Positions 32,489 through 42,389 of a stretch of DNA of 64,000 nucleotides are shown piece after piece. Source of the stretch: Myotis daubentonii (taxonomy: Eukaryota > Chordata > Mammalia > Chiroptera > Vespertilionidae); assembly GCF_963259705.1 (NCBI RefSeq), contig NC_081861.1, positions 66,135,623 through 66,199,622 on the forward strand. Reading direction: 5' to 3'. The notes under the pieces were generated by a model. That model did no database searches. It was not told the origin of the DNA and saw nothing but the letters and a program-made list of their open reading frames with translations. Within the stretch, counting starts at the first letter, position 1, and each line of letters begins with the position of its first letter. A program made the position numbers and the translations under genes.

Positions 32489-32552
32489 TCCCTGACTCCC
32501 TTGTACTGTCTCTAAAACTCAATGAAAAAAATACCCTTTGGTGAGGATTAAC
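32268..32552 (+). mobile_element. Ves-related SINE with long (TC)n
   Basis: The head is 'agtcctggccagatggctcc', followed by 'caccaaagggtcacgggttt', a (TC)n run at about 32430-32482 and the tail 'gtgaggattaac'. It is the same subfamily as the tail at 1-110. Confidence 0.9.
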
Positions 32553-32745
32553 AAAAAAAGAGAAAAAAAGAAAAAATAATTGAATCTAAAATAATAAATC
32601 AAATGAACAAGCAGAACAAACAGACTGGTAGATATAGAGAACATTTTGGTGGGAGGGGTGTCAGGGGGATGGATGAAAAAGGTAAAGGGATTAAGAAGTA
32701 CAAATTGGTTGTTACAGAATAGTCATGAGGATGTAAAGTACAGCA

Positions 32746-33062
32746 TCTATATATATAAAAATCCTACTGGTCGCTATGATGTGCACTGACCACCAGGGGG
32801 CAGACATTCAATGCAGGAGCTGCCCCCTGGTGGTCAGTGTGCTCCCACAGTGGGGCCAGGATGAGCAGGAGCAGCATGGTGCCAGCCTCAGCTCAGGCTC
32901 CTCCCCAGCCGCCTGCAGCTTCCAGCATTGTTACATCCCTCAGGGAATGTTGGACTGCAGGCAGGATTGGGCCAAATCCCCTGAGGGGTCCTGGATTGTG
33001 AGCTGGTGCAGGCCAGGCTGAGGGACCCCACTGGTGCATGAATCCATGTACTGGGCCCCTAG
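32746..33062 (+). mobile_element. Helitron (H6), 317 bp
   Basis: The 5' end is TCTATATATATAAAAATCC. The 3' end is 'ggcccctag' after the imperfect hairpin 'tgcatgaatccatgta'. A paired CTCF-like inverted repeat lies near its 5' end. Confidence 0.92.
32790..32833. promoter_or_regulatory. Inverted pair of CTCF-like motifs in H6
   Basis: 'ccaccagggggcag' (32790-32803) and its exact reverse complement 'ctgccccctggtgg' (32820-32833) are 16 bases apart. The word matches the core of the CTCF consensus. Binding is not demonstrated. Confidence 0.55.
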
Positions 33063-33239
33063 TAGTGATATAATTAATATTCTAATAACTATGTATGAAG
33101 TCAGATGGTTATGAGACTTATAATCACTTAGTAAATTATATGATGTCACTTAAAACTAAATAATGTTGTATGTCAAATGTAATTAGCATTAAAATATATT
33201 TAAAGTAAAAAAAGAGAGAAAGAGGAGACAATCCAAAAG

Positions 33240-33480
33240 AACGGACAAGTAGAACAGAAACAAACTCAAAGTCACAGAAAATAAACTGATGGTTGCTAGA
33301 GGGGATGGTGCTTGGGGAGCTGAGTGAAAAACTGAAAGGATTAAGAAGTAAAAATTAGAAAAGTTATGGGGATATAAAGTACATCATAAGAAATAGAGTC
33401 AGTAATATTGTTATAACTATGTATCATGTCAGATGGGTGCTAGATTTATTAGGGAGAATAAAACATTTCAAAATATTTTA
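33240..33480 (+). mobile_element. L1 3'UTR fragment (L1MA type)
   Basis: 'ctgatggttgctagagggga', 'gaaaaactgaaaggattaag', 'aactatgtatcatgtcagat' and 'gtgctagatttatt'. It is a second copy of the same 3'UTR region that ends at 33195. Confidence 0.75.
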
Positions 33481-33489
33481 AAAATAGGA

Positions 33490-33870
33490 AATCCAAATGG
33501 AGAAAAACATATAAAAATTTGTCTGATTACATTAGTCTCTCAGGTTATGTAAATAAAAATCACAATATGATACCATTATATAACCACTAGAATGGCTAAA
33601 ATGAAATAGAGGGCACCAATTGTTCACAAAGATCAGGGCAACAATCCATTTTTGTAGGAAAGTAAATAGGCACAATCATTTTGGAAAATGTTTACTAAAA
33701 CTGACTATACACATACTCTATGATGCTATAATTCCACTCCTAGTTCTATAGTATTGGAAATTATTACATACATTTAACAAAATACGTATATGAGAATGTT
33801 CACAACAGTATTCTTTGTAATAACCTGAATTGGAAACAACCCTTAGATTCTGATTTTCATAGCACACAAT
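33490..33870 (+). mobile_element. Old L1M ORF2 3' fragment
   Basis: 'aaccactagaatggctaaaa', 'tttttgtaggaaagtaaat', 'ctatgatgctataattccac' and 'acctgaattggaaacaaccc' give the L1M C-terminal nucleotide pattern without a frame. Confidence 0.7.
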
Positions 33871-34442
33871 TTTGGCTAGAGAACTTTCTGACTTATTTTG
33901 GTTCTGATATTGCTTCCAGTTTACAATGTCTGTTTAACCCTGGATTTTCACTAATTATCTTTGAACCCAGTCTAATAATTTTCTCTTAACCCAAATGAAT
34001 AGTTCTTCAAAGAATAATCAGGAGACTCCTTTGGATTAAATCAGAAGAGTTTTCTTGACATACTACTGTAAGAAATAGATTCAGGACATTCCTTCTACTA
34101 AAGTAGGAAAACTACAGAACTGACGATATCAGAAGTGAGGACAAAACAAATAGAAAACTTGTCTGTTTCAGAGAACCTTTGTGCTAGGCTAAGAATGTTG
34201 ACTGATCATTTGCTTTCACACTTTCTGTAGGCACAATTTCAAAAAAAGCAACAACAATAATAAAAGTCTAATACTGCATAATGAAATATAAAGCCATACG
34301 TTCACTTCATGTATACTTGGCTGTAATTCTCCCAAGTAACACATCATGAATGTAAATGAAACATTTTAATTTATGGCCATGCCCTGTGGGACCTAACATG
34401 GGGAAAGAATAGAAAGAAGAAAAAGTTCTCTACTGCATACTA
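33871..34442. other. Spacer, nothing recognised
   Basis: AT-rich, no open frame or confident repeat. Confidence 0.5.
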
Positions 34443-34568
34443 CAGTGCCCCCCCAAAATATGTACACACTTTGAAAGCAGTATTTATTAAAATACATTTC
34501 ATTTTCAAACTGTAATAGACTACAGCTATCAGCTATTGAAGTGTGTATACATTTTTTGTGGGACATCC
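34443..34568. mobile_element. Tc1/mariner-type MITE, 126 bp
   Basis: The left end 'cagtgcccccccaaaatatg' and the right end, read in reverse, 'ggatgtcccacaaaaaatg', both run into 'tatacacac/tacacac', forming inverted repeats of about 28 bases. TA lies on both sides (34441-34442, 34569-34570). Confidence 0.75.
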
Positions 34569-34884
34569 TATATATGTTGAAAAAAGGAGACTACAGGAAT
34601 CCTCTACCTTTCTTTAAAAAAAGAGAAGAGGCAGCATCTGGTGAAAGAGTTCTTTTTCTATGAACAGACTGTTGACAGCAGCTGTTCCTAGACAAGTAAT
34701 TGTAACAAATCTCTTAAAAGTACTGTACATTCTTTTGGATAGAAAAATTAAATATATATAAAATGATATCCTGATTATTCCCTCTAAAGGATGATTAAAA
34801 CCAAACACACTCTTTTCACAGTATAATGACATATAATTGTCAAAACTTCCACAGCAACTATCATTTAAAATTCATATTTATTTA
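34569..34884. other. Spacer, nothing recognised
   Basis: No gene. The minus-strand frame at 34614-34832 is unremarkable. Confidence 0.5.
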
Positions 34885-35109
34885 TTTATTTTTTTAAATA
34901 TATTTTATTGATTTTTTACAGAGAGGAAGGGAGAGAGATAGAGAGTTAGAAACATCGATGAGAGAGAAACATCGATCAGCTGCCTCCTGCACATCTCCTA
35001 CTGGGGATGTGCCCGCAACCCAGGTACATGCCCTTGACCAGAATCAAACCCGGGACCTTTCAGTCCACAAGCCAACGCTCTATCCACTGAGCCAAGCCAG
35101 TTTTGGCTA
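34885..35109 (-). mobile_element. Ves SINE, reverse orientation
   Basis: Complete, with an A-tail seen as 'atttatttatttttttaaat'. The head read in reverse is 'agccaaaactggcttggctc'. The 14-base duplication 'aaaattcatattta' lies on both sides. Confidence 0.94.
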
Positions 35110-35465
35110 AAATTCATATTTAAATTTTGATGTTAAACCAGTGGAAATTGCTTCTTTAAAAATGTTTTTTGTTTTTTGTGTTTTTTTTTTTAGCAAAATG
35201 TTTGCTAGAGCCAGGAATGAATGTCTTCCTCCCTAGAAAATGTGTCATTAATAAAAGATCAAATTTAATATTGACTAGTAATAGTTAATTTTCTTTTGTT
35301 TTTAGGGACTGTAACAATGACTTTACCTGAAATTAGACTTTGAGAATATATTAATTATATCTTTCTTTAGATCCATAAAATAAATTTTTGGGAGAATTAC
35401 TCATTTTCTTCTCACCAGTATCACAAGATTAATTATACATCTGATAAGGCAGTATGCTTATTTGT
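35110..35465. other. Spacer, nothing recognised
   Basis: AT-rich, poly-T near 35179-35191. Confidence 0.5.
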
Positions 35466-35469
35466 TCCT

Positions 35470-36005
35470 GTGGTTAACCTTGAGATTATTATGCTAAGTG
35501 AAAAAGTCAGTCAGAAAAAGCTAAGAACCATATGATTTACTCATTATGAGATATAAAACTGAAACTCATAGTCCAGCCAGTGTGGCTCAGTTGGTTGAGT
35601 GTTGTTCCATGCACCACGAGGTCTTAGGTTTAATTCTTGGTCAAGGCACGTGCCCAGGTTGAGTGCTTGATTCCCAGTAGGAGGCATGCAGAAGGCAGCC
35701 AATTGATGTTTCTCTCTCATCAAGATTTCTATCTCTCCCTTCCTCTGAAATCAATAAAAACATATTTTAAAAAAACACTGAAATTCATAGACACAGACAA
35801 GAGTATAACGGTTACCAGATGAAAGGGAATGGGAGGGTAGTAAAGGGTAAAGAAGCCCAACTATATGGTGATGGAAGATAATTTGACTTTGGGTGATGGG
35901 CACACAATGCAATACACAGATCATGGATCCTAGAAATGTACTCTTGAAACCTGTATAATCTTATAAACCAATATCACCCCAATACATTTAATAACAAATA
36001 AAAAG
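35470..36005 (+). mobile_element. L1 3' end, split by a SINE
   Basis: 'attatgctaagtgaaaaagt' (ORF2 end) through 'gatataaaactgaaactcat', then the SINE, then 'gactttgggtgatgggcaca' and 'cccaatacatttaataac'. Confidence 0.85.
35572..35777 (+). mobile_element. Ves SINE in an L1 3' end
   Basis: The head is 'gtccagccagtgtggctcag', with 'ccatgcaccacgaggtctta'. The flanking duplication 'actgaaaYtcata' is derived from the L1. Confidence 0.93.
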
Positions 36006-36828
36006 AAATATCCATTCCAAAAGGAATTCTCTTCTAGGGAGAAGAGAATTTATATTGGACTCAGTGATGCATTATTTAGCTGGTGATTTTATTTCATGTA
36101 CTAGTATGTGTTATTCTTTAACTGCAATTCAAATGTGCATTATATCCATTGTCAATAGGTAGCAATTACTTGTTTGACAAGTTTATTATAGAAGCATCTA
36201 AAAGGCAAGGAGATTAAATCATAAATTCATGTTTCCCTAGAACCCAGTGAACCATAAAAATCTTGTGAAGTTTGCTGAAAGTCTTCCAGACATTAACATT
36301 TAGAATTAAGTTAGACATTTTGGGCTTTTATTCATTAAATTTCTGGCCATGCATTTCAAATGGTATATACAGTGAGTCATTGTGAAGTATCCAACAAAAT
36401 ATAAAATTCATAATAGACTTCTGAAGTAAAGAAAATTCAATCTTCCATGGAAAAGAGTAAAATAGGATGGCCCCAAAAATAGATAAAAAAGTCTAGAACT
36501 CACAATACAGATTGTAATTAATTTGGTGCTCTGCAAAGTTCAATGAAAGAACTGATAGAGAAATATCAAAAATCCCAAAGTAAAGATATATTGGGCTTTA
36601 TTCTAAAAGATACATTGGATACCTTAATTCATTTTCAAAAGAAAAAATATATGGCTCATAGCTGCAAATTGTGATTTTTATCTTTCTATTGTTAATTCTT
36701 TTTTTGTGGAAAAAATAATTTGGAAAGAAAGATATACTATTAGAATCAATCAAATATTTACATTAGATTTCTTATATAAGAAAGCCATTCTATATATTTA
36801 GATTATATTATTTGTTTATTATATAATA
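36006..36828. other. Spacer, nothing recognised
   Basis: AT-rich, no gene. Confidence 0.5.
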
Positions 36829-37599
36829 CTAGGGGCCCAGTGCATGAATTCATTCATGCACCTCAAAAAGAACTGTGGGCTGTGAGGCTGTGGTGGACAC
36901 AGGGGTGGGTCTGGGCCCATCCTCTGCAACCCCGCCTGGCCTTTCCCACCGTGGCCCCTGGTACCCTGTCTGCCGGCAGCCCAGCTCCTGCTGCTGCCAC
37001 TCCCACATGCTGATGGCACCAGCCCTGCTCATACCCGCTGATGGATCAGAGTGATTGGGGCTGGAGCCAGCAGCAGGTGAGAGTGGGGCTGACTCTGTTA
37101 GCAGGTGCAAGCGGCGCTGCTGTCCTGATCGCCCCTCAGGAGTAGGGCCAGGTGGAGAAGCCCTCAGGGGTGATCAGGGCCAGCAGCTGCCACTCGCATC
37201 TGCTGAGGGCGCTGAGTGATTGGGGCTGGCACCAGGCACCGGCAGCGGGTGAGAGCTGCGGCTCAAGCACCAGCAGCAGGTGTGAGTGGGGCCAGCTCTG
37301 GCAGCAAGTGTGAGTGCTGGGCAGGACCACAGTGCATGGGACCAAAGAATTTTCAGTAACCACCAGAGGCTCCCTCTGATGACAGCGACTGGCATCTCAC
37401 CTTGGTCTGGCGCCCCCGCACTCCTGCTCCACTATCCAACCACAGCCGATGCCCGCCATGTTCTCTGCTCTTCTGCCTGCTGCCGACGCCTGCCATGTTA
37501 CACACGTGCCCCTTGGTGGTCAGCGCACGTCATAGTGACCGGTTGTTCCGTAGTTCTGCCATTTGGTCTATTTGCATATTAGCCTTATATTATATAGTA
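36829..37599 (-). mobile_element. Helitron (H7), 771 bp, minus strand
   Basis: The 3' end is CTAG at 36829 with the hairpin 'tgcatgaattcattcatgca', the longest perfect stem seen here. The 5' end, read in reverse, 'tactatataatataagg' has lost the TC by mutation. The interior has GCAGCAGGTG-type tandem blocks (37065-37315). A CTCF-like 'gtgccccttggtgg' lies at 37506-37519. Confidence 0.87.
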
Positions 37600-37629
37600 T
37601 AATATATAACTTAATACATATGCATTATA

Positions 37630-38885
37630 TCCTATATAATAAAGAGGGAATATGCTAATTTGTTCATTACGGTGTCACCACAACGACCACTTTGCATATT
37701 GATGCGTGCGCAGCAGGGGTCAGGCAGCTGGAGCCAAGTTCCCGGGGGTCTGAGGAGAACGCCTGACAGGAGCCCGGACTGCAAAGAAGGAAGAGGAAGC
37801 GGCCATGGGGAGCTCTTCCAATCCCCCTGCACAGATACCCTACCCCAGCCCCTGCACCCCCGGGAGGATGGGGAGGCTGACCAGATGGGGAGAAGACCCA
37901 GCCTTGGGGGTAGCTGCAGCCCGCACCTCCGACTCCCAATCTCTTCCCCTGCCACCCCCACTAGGGGCGCCCACAACAATAGCACACTGGCGACCACCCG
38001 TCAGCACCCCCGAGACACCCAGGGCCCATGGCCTGCAACTGCCAGACCCTCTCCACTGGGGCAAGGCATGCCTCTTCTCCCTACAACTCCAGATCCGGGT
38101 GGAGGCAGGCCTGAGCAGATCCCCAGGGTCAGACCCTTCCTCCTGACAGCAGCAGTAGTGCCTTCTCCGCAGTGGAAGTGTGCTGAACCTTGCTGAGGGC
38201 ACAGCTAAACCCACCTTCCTAGCCCACCTGGTTTCACCCTGGCCTGCCCCCCCGCCCGGCTCCAGGAGATTGGAGCCCCGTCCTGAGCAGGTACAGCTGT
38301 GAAACAGCAACGTACAATTTGAAGAATGCTGCCAAGCGGGAAGATTTGATAGTTACTCCCCCTTCGGCCTTGCTGCCTCCTTAGTGCCCCCCTAACTCCC
38401 TGACCCCCACCAGCACCTCCAGGGATGACCACCGCTACAGGGCTGCTGGCCAGAGCCCGCCCCTCCAGGGCCTGCGGAGCCCTCTGCAAAGCCTCGATAG
38501 CTACAGTCCCAGGAAAAATCATGTCCTCCTTCCCTAATCAGCACCTGCTACCTGTGAGGGTACCCATGGGCTCAAAAATAACAATCCCTTCCCGTTTAGA
38601 AGTCACTTACTTGATGAAACAGTTTTAGGTTTATTAGCTCAGAACCTCCTCATGACAGCCCAGTGAGGTAGGCGGACAAGAGGTTACAATTCCCAGGGTA
38701 TAAGCATATGTATTCAGAAATGAAGCTCAGAGGGGAAAAGTGTCAAGCCCACTGGTTCCCAAGGTGCAGCACATGCCCCACAGGGAGGAGGGGCAATTTG
38801 ATTTTAAGTGGGGGCAATTCAAGAATGAGTTAACAGTGAATTTTTTGCATTTCTTATGGTTCTAGGGGGCCTCATCTACAGCATA
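37630..38885 (+). mobile_element. Helitron 5' end (H8) with host-like DNA and no own 3' end
   Basis: The 5' terminus A|TCCTATATAATAAAG at 37630 is clear. From about 37680 the sequence is GC-rich and unlike the Helitron family interior. Open frames run on both strands (up to 178 codons at 37660-38196, +) without a domain I recognise. Near 38635 it becomes ordinary genomic sequence including a MIR. No hairpin-CTAG end occurs before Helitron H9 begins at 38886. Either the 3' end was lost or H8 and H9 once shared one terminus. Confidence 0.65.
38635..38755 (+). mobile_element. MIR-like relic
   Basis: 'ctcatgacagcccagtgagg' with 'taggcggacaagag' and 'agaaatgaagctcagagggg' follows the MIR 3' core. 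Confidence 0.55.
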
Positions 38886-38956
38886 TCCTACATAATAAAA
38901 GGCTAATATCCAAATGACTGAATGGTAGAATGACCTGTCACTACAATGTGCACTGA

Positions 38957-39000
38957 CCACCAGGGGGCAGACACTCAATGCAGGAGCTGCCCCCTGGTGG
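38957..39000. promoter_or_regulatory. Inverted pair of CTCF-like motifs in H9
   Basis: 'ccaccagggggcag' (38957-38970) and 'ctgccccctggtgg' (38987-39000) have the same words and the same 16-base gap as in H6. Both copies remain intact although the surrounding bodies have diverged. Confidence 0.55.
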
Positions 39001-39131
39001 TCAGTGTGCTCCCACAGGGCAAGCGCCGCTCAGCCAGAAGCTGGACTCACAGCTGGCGAGCACAGCTGCAGTGGTGGGAGCCTCTCCCGCCTCCATGGCA
39101 ATGCTAAGGATGTCAGATTGATGGGTTAGGC

Positions 39132-39354
39132 CAGGGGTGGGCAAACTGTTTGACTCGAGGGCCACAATGGGTTCTTAAACTGGACCAGAGGGCCAGAACA
39201 AAAGCATGGATGGAGTGTTTGTGTGAACTAATATAAATTCACAGTAAACATCATTACATAAAAGGGTACGGTCTTTTTTTTTTTTTTTTTTTTTAGTTTT
39301 ATTCATTTCAAACGGGCTGGATCTGGCCTGCGGGCCGTAGTTTGCCCACGGCTG
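39132..39354 (-). mobile_element. Non-autonomous hAT MITE ('gtgggcaaac' family), copy 2
   Basis: The ends are 'caggggtgggcaaact' and 'agtttgcccacggctg'. The perfect 8-base duplication 'ggttaggc' lies at 39124-39131 and 39355-39362. The interior includes a long T-run (39273-39294). Confidence 0.95.
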
Positions 39355-39715
39355 GGTTAGGCCCACTAAGCTGTCAGTTGGACATCCTTCCAGGGCTCCT
39401 GGACTGCTAGAGGGTACAGGTCAGGCTGAGGGGAACCCCCCACCCCCACCCCCGTGCACAAATTTCGTGCACTGGGCCTCTAGTTTATTATATAATAGTT
39501 AAAATATTATATATTCATCTTATATTTAGAAAGGATTTTCCTTTAAAATCCAGGTTTATTTAATCGTATGCTAAGATCATTAATTATATAAAAAAAAATA
39601 TCACCAGATTTATATGGAAACATAAAAGACCCAGAATAGCCAAAGCAATCCTGAAAAAAAAAAAAAAAAAAAAAAAAGAAGAACGATGCTGGAGGTATCA
39701 TGCTACCTGACTTTA

Positions 39716-39943
39716 TTTTTATTATTTTTTATTTAATTATTTTTTAAAATATATTTTATTGATTTTTTTACAGACAGGAAGGGAGAGGAATAGAGAGAGT
39801 CAAAAACATCGATCAGCTGCCTCCTGCATACTCCCTACTGGGTATGTGCCCGCAACCAAGGTACATGCCCTTGACCAGAATCGAACCTGGGACCCTTGAG
39901 TCCGCAGGCTGACGTTCTATCCACTGAGCCAAACCGGTTAGGA
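39716..39943 (-). mobile_element. Ves SINE, reverse orientation (first of a pair)
   Basis: Complete, A-tail to the left, head 'gtcctaaccggtttggctca' at the right. It lies within the tail of the next SINE, so both share one outer duplication. Confidence 0.92.
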
Positions 39944-39949
39944 CAACAA

Positions 39950-40187
39950 TCCTTTTTTTTTTTTTAATACATTTTATTGATTTTTTTTTGTTTTTTTACA
40001 GAGAGGAAGGAAGAGGGATAGAGAGCTAGAAACATCGATGAGAGAGAAACATTGATCAGCTGCCTCCTGCACATGTCCTACCCGGGATGTGCCCGCAACC
40101 AAGGTACATGCCCTTGACCGGAATCAAACCTGGGACCCCTCAGTCCACAGGCCGACGATCTATCCACTGAGCCAAACTGGTGCTGGC
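39950..40187 (-). mobile_element. Ves SINE, reverse orientation (second of a pair)
   Basis: The head is at the right ('ggccagcaccagtttggctc' in reverse). The 17-base duplication 'catgctacctgacttta' lies at 39699-39715 and 40188-40204, enclosing both SINEs. Confidence 0.93.
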
Positions 40188-40252
40188 CATGCTACCTGAC
40201 TTTAAAATACACTACAGAGCTACAATAATCAAAACAGCATGGTATTGGCAGA

Positions 40253-40755
40253 GAAGGGGAGGGAAGTTGGGGGCAATCAGGCCTGCAGGGGAGGGCAGTT
40301 GGGGGAGACCAGGTTGGCAAAGGAGGGCAGTTAGGGGCAATTGGGCCAGCAGGGGAGCAGTTAGACGTCGATCAGGCTGGCAAGGGAGGGCAGCTAGGGG
40401 TGACTGGGCCAACAGGGGAGGGCAGTTGGGGGCATCCAGGCCTGCAGGGGATGGCAGTTAGGGGTGACCAGCCTGGCAGGGGAGGGCAGTTAGGGGCAAT
40501 TGGGCCGTCGGGGGAGCAGTTAGGCATTGATCAGGCTGGCAGGCAGAAGCGGTTAGGGTCAATCAGGCAGGCAGGTAGGCTAGCGGTTGGGAGCCAGCAG
40601 TCCTGGACTGTGAGAGGGATGTCTGAATGCCCGGTGGGATTGGGCCTAAATGGGCAGTCGGACATCCCTCAAGGGGTCCCAGATTTGAGTAGGTGCAGGC
40701 TGGGCTGAGGGACACACCCCCTTGTGCACAAATTTCGTAAGCCAGACCTTCAGTG
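40253..40755 (+). mobile_element. Helitron remnant (H10) with tandem array
   Basis: It has a Helitron 3' region ('cagtcggacatccctcaagg', 'gtgcacaaatttcgtaag', then a decayed 'ccagaccttcagt') but no 5' terminus. From 40255 to 40570 there are about nine units of 35-40 bases built on 'ggagggcagttgggggcaat', the reverse complement of the array in H5. Confidence 0.8.
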
Positions 40756-40985
40756 TGGAATATAAAACTGAAACTTATGAACACAAACAGCAGTGCGGTG
40801 GTTGCCAGAGAGAGGGGGTTTGGGAAGAAAGAGGTCCTAATATGAGGTGACAGGAGAAGGTTTGACTTTGGGTGGTGGGAACATGGTCCTATATACAGAT
40901 TTTGTAAATTGGCAATCCACACATGAAACCTATATGTTCATGTTGACTAATGTCACTCCCATGAAATTTAATTTAAAAAATGAAA
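40756..40985 (+). mobile_element. L1 3' end
   Basis: 'tataaaactgaaacttatga', 'gactttgggtggtgggaac' and 'atgtcactcccatgaaattt' give the same 3' end as at 35470. Confidence 0.8.
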
Positions 40986-41083
40986 TGTGCTTAATTATTG
41001 AATGTTAGGAAGCACTTTTTTATATCAACATCTATTGTTTATTTCAATAAATGACAAACATTAAAATAATGTCAGTTAACTCA

Positions 41084-41302
41084 GCTGGCATGGCTCAGTG
41101 GTTAAGCATGGACCTATGAACCAGGAGGTTACAGTTCAATTCCTGGTCAGGACACATGCCTGGGTTGCAGACTCAATTCCCAGTGAGGGGCGTGCAGGAG
41201 GCAGCCTATCAATGATTCTTTCTCATCATTGATATTTTTAACTCTCTCTCCTCCCTTCTCTGACATCAATAGAAATATATTTAAAATAAAATAATGTCAA
41301 TT
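41084..41302 (+). mobile_element. Ves SINE
   Basis: The head is 'agctggcatggctcagtggt', of the 'gaaccaggaggtta' subfamily. The duplication 'aaataatgtcaRtt' is on both sides. Confidence 0.93.
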
Positions 41303-41339
41303 GACAATCAATGTGCGGAAAATAAGCTTAATTTTGAAT

Positions 41340-41405
41340 TGAGCTTTCCTCTGGCCAAAAATAAATAAATAAATAAATAAAAATAAATAAATAAAAATAA
41401 AATGT
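41340..41405. repeat. AAAT microsatellite
   Basis: Two (AAAT)n runs, likely derived from a poly-A tail. Confidence 0.85.
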
Positions 41406-41449
41406 TCTTTCATGTGAAGTAAGAGTAAAAATATAATAAATGTGGACAG

Positions 41450-41865
41450 TATTATGCTATGTGAAATAAGTCAGTCAGAGAAAGACAAGTACAATATGGT
41501 TTCACTAATGTAGAATCTGATGAACAAAATAAACTAACAAATAAAACAGAAACAGAGAAGAGACTGGTAATGTCAGAGGCAGGGGTTGGGGTGCTGGGTG
41601 AAAAAGTTGAGGAATTAAGCAAAGAGAAAGAATCTCATAAAAAGAGACAACAGTATGGTGATCACCAAGGGAAAAGAGGGGTGGGGGAAGTAGAAGAGGG
41701 TAAAGGAAGGATAAATGGTGATGGAAGGAGACTTGACTGTGGGTGGTGAACACACAATACAATATGCAGATGATGTATTATAGGATTGTACACCTGAAAC
41801 CTATATAATTTTAATAACCAATGCCACCCCAATAAATTTAATAAAATTAAAAGCAAAATAATAAT
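41450..41865 (+). mobile_element. L1 3' end
   Basis: 'tattatgctatgtgaaataa' (last ORF2 codons), 'gacaacagtatggtgatcac', 'ggtggtgaacacacaataca' and the terminal 'ccaccccaataaatttaata'. Confidence 0.88.
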
Positions 41866-42385
41866 AAATGTAAATTTATTCCCATTCCCTTCTCCTAAAA
41901 TACTAGCAACTGCCATAACTGCCACCACTACTACAGAAACAAGAAAGGTAAGTAGAGGTTGATTCTTCTATTGTGTCAAAGGTGCTTATTTATGCACTTC
42001 CTAAATTGGAAGATCGTTTCTATGTAGACATGCACAAACACAAAGGGCCATGGAAGTGCAGCTCTTATGGGGCCACATGTAATTTTCACTTTCCTAGACT
42101 AAGCATATGCTTTAGTGAAGATAATCAAAATGAAAATGTCTAGTGAAGGCAGTTTCTCTTTTGGCAAAGTGTGTCATCCAGTGACAAGAAATGAGGTGAA
42201 CTTACTATACCATAATAACAGCAGCAGCAATAATAAGAGAAGAAAATAGTATAATGCATAAGATTTACAACAACTTTTAGAGTTCCGTTGTTAAATTAAT
42301 GTGGTCTGCCCCATAAATTTTTGCTTTTTTAATTTTTATTGGATAATAAAATATGTAAATTGAGTGGGTAAGTGGAGGAAGGAGA
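41866..42385. other. Spacer, nothing recognised
   Basis: No gene or confident repeat. Confidence 0.5.
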
Positions 42386-42389
42386 ACAT

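Larger units (their letters stand above)
32580..33195 (+). mobile_element. L1 3'UTR, interrupted by Helitron H6
   Basis: 'gaacaagcagaacaaacaga', 'gattaagaagtacaaattgg' and 'taatattctaataactatgt' are consecutive L1MA-type 3'UTR words. The Helitron at 32746-33062 splits 'gtacagca' from 'tagtgatata'. Confidence 0.8.
38886..39483 (+). mobile_element. Helitron (H9), interrupted by a hAT MITE
   Basis: The 5' end is TCCTACATAATAAAAGGC. The 3' hairpin 'gtgcacaaatttcgtgcac' is followed by 'tgggcctctag' and a host T. The hAT element at 39132-39354 splits it. It shares most of its body with H3 and H6. Confidence 0.93.
39590..40252 (+). mobile_element. L1 ORF2 fragment, split by two SINEs
   Basis: 'ccagatttatatggaaacat', 'gaatagccaaagcaatcct' and, after the SINEs, 'actacagagctacaataatc' then 'cagcatggtattggca' encode the FIWKHKRPRIAKAIL to HYRATIIKTAWYW part of ORF2. 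It stops abruptly at the start of the Helitron remnant H10. Confidence 0.85.

Noticed and set aside
37660..38310. 178-codon (+) and 156-codon (-) frames
   Set aside because: GC-rich sequence is open on several frames at once. No domain, and no single frame stands out as coding. Kept only as unassigned DNA in H8.
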